Part shown: one piece after another, positions 55,483 through 57,582 of the stretch
How positions within the stretch are numbered: the first letter of the stretch is position 1
Layout: every line of letters begins with the position of its first letter
Assembly (NCBI GenBank): GCA_964468435.1
Contig: CAYXVE010000034.1
Span: 1-57,582, forward strand
Reading direction: 5' to 3'
DNA from: JBCCTX01 sp964468435
GTDB taxonomy: Bacteria; Bacteroidota; Bacteroidia; J057
Length of the DNA: 57,582 nucleotides
The notes under the pieces: model-generated
The model's database searches: none
The model's input: the letters and a program-made list of their open reading frames with translations, nothing else
Told to the model about the DNA's origin: nothing
Translations under genes and position numbers: made by a program

Positions 55483-55496
55483 AAACAAATACAAAT

Positions 55497-55709
55497 ATGA
55501 AAAAAAACATGGGAACCGCAGACCGTATTATCAGAGTGATAATCGCTGTAATCGTGGTAGCACTTTACTTTACAAACATCATTAGTGGAACATTAGGGAT
55601 TATCCTGATGGTACTTGCAGGTGTATTCGTTCTGACCAGTCTGGTCAGTTTTTGCCCCTTATATGCTCCTTTTGGACTTCGCACTTGTGCTGCCAAGCAG
55701 CGATCCTGA
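55497..55709 (+). CDS. DUF2892-family (YgaP-like) two-span membrane protein
   Basis: The ATG at 55497 gives 70 residues beginning MKKNMGTADRIIRVIIAVIVVALYF, the DUF2892 signature. The longer frame from 55419 adds Cys-rich junk and overlaps the 31-aa gene. Two membrane helices are followed by the family's conserved tail (SFCPLYAPFGLRTC). Function is unknown; DUF2892 domains occur with rhodanese or Crp/Fnr regulators in other bacteria, consistent with the dyad upstream here. Confidence 0.8.
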   Translation: MKKNMGTADRIIRVIIAVIVVALYFTNIISGTLGIILMVLAGVFVLTSLVSFCPLYAPFGLRTCAAKQRS

Positions 55710-56132
55710 TCAAAGTAAGCCGCTTGGCTGACGCTCGTTGCAATGGGTGTCAGCCTTCATTTCCGGCCATATGGTACAGGCTTGTTCCTGCCATATTTAT
55801 GATTTCCCCTCCTCATATTCACTCTTGTACGCTGCCTGTTCTTCCATAGCAAAGTATTCTTCAGGTGATAGGTAGTGTTCTGGTTGGATGGTTGATATGG
55901 TTTTATCTGAGGACTGCATAATATCCTACTTTTAAGGGATATAACTTAAATATAACGATCGTTCATCAAATATACAATCCTTATGTACACATTTTTTTAG
56001 CAAAAACTAATTTTAATAGTATAATGTTTTTTCTTGGTTGGTCTCTAAAGTGCAGTCTGTCAGCCCCCTTATGTTTCCATTAACTCCAGTTCCTTATACC
56101 ATCAAAAGCAAAAAGATATGTAATTTGCATGT
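55710..56132. other. Intergenic region with Uma2 remnant and short inverted repeats
   Basis: No intact gene. It holds the frameshifted Uma2 relic on the minus strand (listed separately), a 7-bp inverted repeat GGCTGAC/GTCAGCC (55726-55732 and 55749-55755, 16 bases apart) at the relic's broken end, and a small dyad ATATCC/GGATAT (55921-55926, 55937-55942). The mnmE promoter should lie in the last 150 bases but has no clear TAnnTTTG. Confidence 0.55.
55750..55919 (-). pseudogene. Frameshifted N-terminal fragment of a Uma2-family endonuclease
   Basis: Read on the minus strand from the ATG at 55919, 40 codons give MQSSDKTIST then IQPEHYLSPEEYFAMEEQ and AAYKSEYEEGKS, closely matching the Uma2 (DUF820, PD-(D/E)xK-like) start LSPEEYL...EYKSEY. 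A stop follows at 55797-55799. Adding one base to the four-C run (55806-55809, four G on the coding strand) restores EIINMAGTSLYH, the next conserved Uma2 block, before a stop at 55750. The catalytic C-terminal part is missing. So it is a truncated, frameshifted relic, unless the frameshift is a sequencing error; truncation stands regardless. Confidence 0.72.
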
Positions 56133-57512
56133 ATGTTTACCCATCAAGATACGATCGTAGCAATAGCAACACCTAGTGGTACCGGAGCTTTAGGGATTGT
56201 CAGAATTTCGGGAAATGATGCCATCAACTCTGTCGATGCCATATTTTCCAAAGATCTCTCCCAAGCCAAGGGTTATACGCTTCATTATGGTAGAATCATG
56301 AAGAATGGAGAGGTGCTGGACGAAGTACTTGTCAGTATCTTTCGTGCTCCCAAATCTTTCACCAAGGAAGACCTGGTAGAGATTTCATGTCATGGCAGTC
56401 AATACATCCTTCAAGAGGTAGTTCATCTGCTGCTGGCCCAGGGCGCGCGCCTAGCGCGGCCTGGAGAATATACCCAGCGCGCCTATCTCAATGGCGCGAT
56501 GGACCTGGCACAAGCCGAGGCTGTGGCCGATCTGATTGCTTCGACCTCGGCACAAGCCCACATGCTGGCGATGAGCCAACTGCGGGGCGGTGTATCGCGC
56601 GAGCTCAGCCAGCTCCGTGAGCAATTGCTCAACTTCACCTCCCTGATCGAGCTGGAGCTCGATTTTGGCGAGGAAGACGTCGAATTCGCTGATCGCAGCC
56701 AGCTGCTCGACCTCGTCGGGCAGATCGACCGCAAGCTCATTTCGCTGATCAGCAGCTTTAAGCTGGGCAACGCCATCAAAACCGGTGTGCCTACCGTCAT
56801 CATGGGCAAGCCCAATGCCGGCAAATCCACCCTGCTCAACACTTTGCTCAACGACAACCGCGCCATCGTGAGCGATATCCCTGGCACCACCCGCGACATG
56901 ATCGAAGATCGCGTCGTGATTGATGGCGTGGAATTTCGCCTGATGGATACCGCTGGAGTCCGGGAGACCACTGACCTGATCGAAGCCGAAGGTGTACGCC
57001 GCACCCTGGATCTGGCTCAGACCGCCAGTCTGATCCTCTACCTCTTCGACCTCCAGAACGAATCTATCAAACAGGCACAGGACTATATTCAGACCCTGGA
57101 CTTACCCCAATCCGCCTGCATCCTGATCGTGGGCAACAAACTGGATCTCCTGGATCAAACCATACAGAATGGTCATTCTTCTGATACTCAGTCCTACCCT
57201 ACCCTGGCGATTTCTGCTCAGGCACACCTTCACATCGATGAACTGCGACAGCTTATGATCGAAGCTGTACACAGTTTCGCCAACATCACGCCAGATCAGG
57301 CCATTATCAGCAATGCCCGCCACCTCCACGCCCTGCAACAGGCGTATACTGCCCTTCAGGAGGTCGCTCAAGGCCTGGAAATAGGTATTAGTGGCGATCT
57401 GCTTTCGATCGATATCCGCACAGTATTACATTATATTGGCGAGATCACCGGCGAGATCACTAATGATGAGGTGCTGGGAAATATTTTTGGCAAATTTTGT
57501 ATCGGAAAGTGA
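56133..57512 (+). CDS. mnmE: tRNA uridine-5-carboxymethylaminomethyl(34) synthesis GTPase MnmE
   Basis: The 459-aa GTPase works with MnmG to modify U34 in tRNA. The N-terminal domain (1-118) begins TIVAIATPSGTGALGIVRISG. The G domain has G1 GKPNAGKS at 225-232, TTR at 252-254, DTAG at 272-275 and NKLD near 336. The last five residues FCIGK (455-459) include the essential Cys and confirm a complete 3' end. Codons about 100-330 are strikingly GC-rich relative to both ends of the gene. It stops 15 bases before the 49-bp repeat. Confidence 0.97.
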   Translation: MFTHQDTIVAIATPSGTGALGIVRISGNDAINSVDAIFSKDLSQAKGYTLHYGRIMKNGEVLDEVLVSIFRAPKSFTKEDLVEISCHGSQYILQEVVHLLLAQGARLARPGEYTQRAYLNGAMDLAQAEAVADLIASTSAQAHMLAMSQLRGGVSRELSQLREQLLNFTSLIELELDFGEEDVEFADRSQLLDLVGQIDRKLISLISSFKLGNAIKTGVPTVIMGKPNAGKSTLLNTLLNDNRAIVSDIPGTTRDMIEDRVVIDGVEFRLMDTAGVRETTDLIEAEGVRRTLDLAQTASLILYLFDLQNESIKQAQDYIQTLDLPQSACILIVGNKLDLLDQTIQNGHSSDTQSYPTLAISAQAHLHIDELRQLMIEAVHSFANITPDQAIISNARHLHALQQAYTALQEVAQGLEIGISGDLLSIDIRTVLHYIGEITGEITNDEVLGNIFGKFCIGK

Positions 57513-57527
57513 TTACTTTTCTCTTCT

Positions 57528-57576
57528 GTATCCGTCCGGCTAATCCCGTCTGTCATCGCGTCGTATGATTGCGGAT
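57528..57576 (+). repeat. 49-bp dispersed repeat, copy 2
   Basis: Matches 294-342 at 46 of 49 positions (differences C/T, A/G, A/C). The scaffold ends six bases later, as expected if a multicopy repeat broke the assembly. Confidence 0.75.
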
Positions 57577-57582
57577 CTTAGC

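Noticed and set aside
55652..55849. Frame overlapping the end of the DUF2892 gene
   Set aside because: Overlaps the conserved tail of DUF2892 out of frame and runs antisense through the Uma2 relic.
56483..57004. 173-codon antisense frame in mnmE
   Set aside because: Ser/Arg/Leu-rich shadow produced by the GC-rich block; all conserved residues are in the sense frame.
1..57582. CRISPR array, prophage or complete insertion sequence
   Set aside because: No regularly spaced direct repeats, no transposase, integrase or phage structural genes were recognised.

Overview
The window reads as one scaffold piece from a member of the Bacteroidota, probably Cytophagales- or Saprospirales-like. Evidence: type IX secretion/gliding proteins (PorP/SprF-like, a GldJ/GldK-like lipoprotein, a PorV/PorQ-like barrel), a GH3-family protein fused translationally to lptB, a kelch-mutarotase/Na+-symporter fusion, Bacteroidota-style ClpP, and a promoter with TTG and TAnnTTTG elements in front of tRNA-Glu. 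It is mostly chromosomal housekeeping DNA with small accessory insertions. There is no phage, plasmid, CRISPR array or intact insertion sequence.

Layout. 1-318: a folded, non-coding, attC- or mobile-element-like sequence and copy 1 of a 49-bp repeat. 319-7378 (minus): truC, a glycosyltransferase, then a TolC / membrane-fusion protein / ABC-exporter efflux or secretion operon. 7772-10241 (plus): PorP/SprF-like and GldJ/K-like genes ending in a strong terminator. 10242-10902: gene-free, with a 100-N scaffold gap flanked by identical 55-bp sequences (probably an assembly overlap) and a nested hairpin. 10903-18210 (plus): lptB-GH3, an M16 protease and a thioredoxin-fold protein. 18407-19904: gapA (minus) and tRNA-Glu. 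20032-32196 (minus): a long co-directional run of ArnT-like transferase, leuS, McrB, McrC, NanM-SSS fusion, NanA and MscS, with gaps of 28 bases or less. 32357-37242: a tryptophan/kynurenine neighbourhood (kynB, amidohydrolase, trpB2, kynU). 37249-42069 (minus): cell-wall amidase, unknown outer-membrane barrel, nuoN. 42244-46114: NeuD-like acetyltransferase, J-domain protein, sulfatase and a DUF4412-like protein. 46337-51821 (plus): PorV/Q, clpP-clpX, an unknown lipoprotein and an RmlD-like reductase. 51921-57512: thiolase, a solitary nuoM, a 31-residue membrane peptide plus a DUF2892 protein behind a CRP/FNR-like dyad, a dead Uma2 nuclease fragment, and mnmE. The window ends in copy 2 of the 49-bp repeat.

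How the parts fit. The envelope theme is strong: efflux operon, LPS export ATPase, T9SS/gliding parts, lipid A or glycan transferases, wall amidase and several lipoproteins. A sialic-acid module (mutarotase-symporter plus lyase) is continuous with a McrBC type IV restriction pair, so defence and nutrition genes may share one transcript. The kynurenine genes could convert formylkynurenine to anthranilate, while TrpB2 salvages indole. nuoM and nuoN lie on opposite strands about 11.6 kb apart, so the complex I locus is dispersed.

I found no convincing wholly new multi-gene system. The most promising leads are the 31-aa peptide/DUF2892 unit with its dyad, the amidase/barrel pair, the two-ended 49-bp repeat that rewrites the TruC C-terminus, and the base-composition mosaic inside mnmE.
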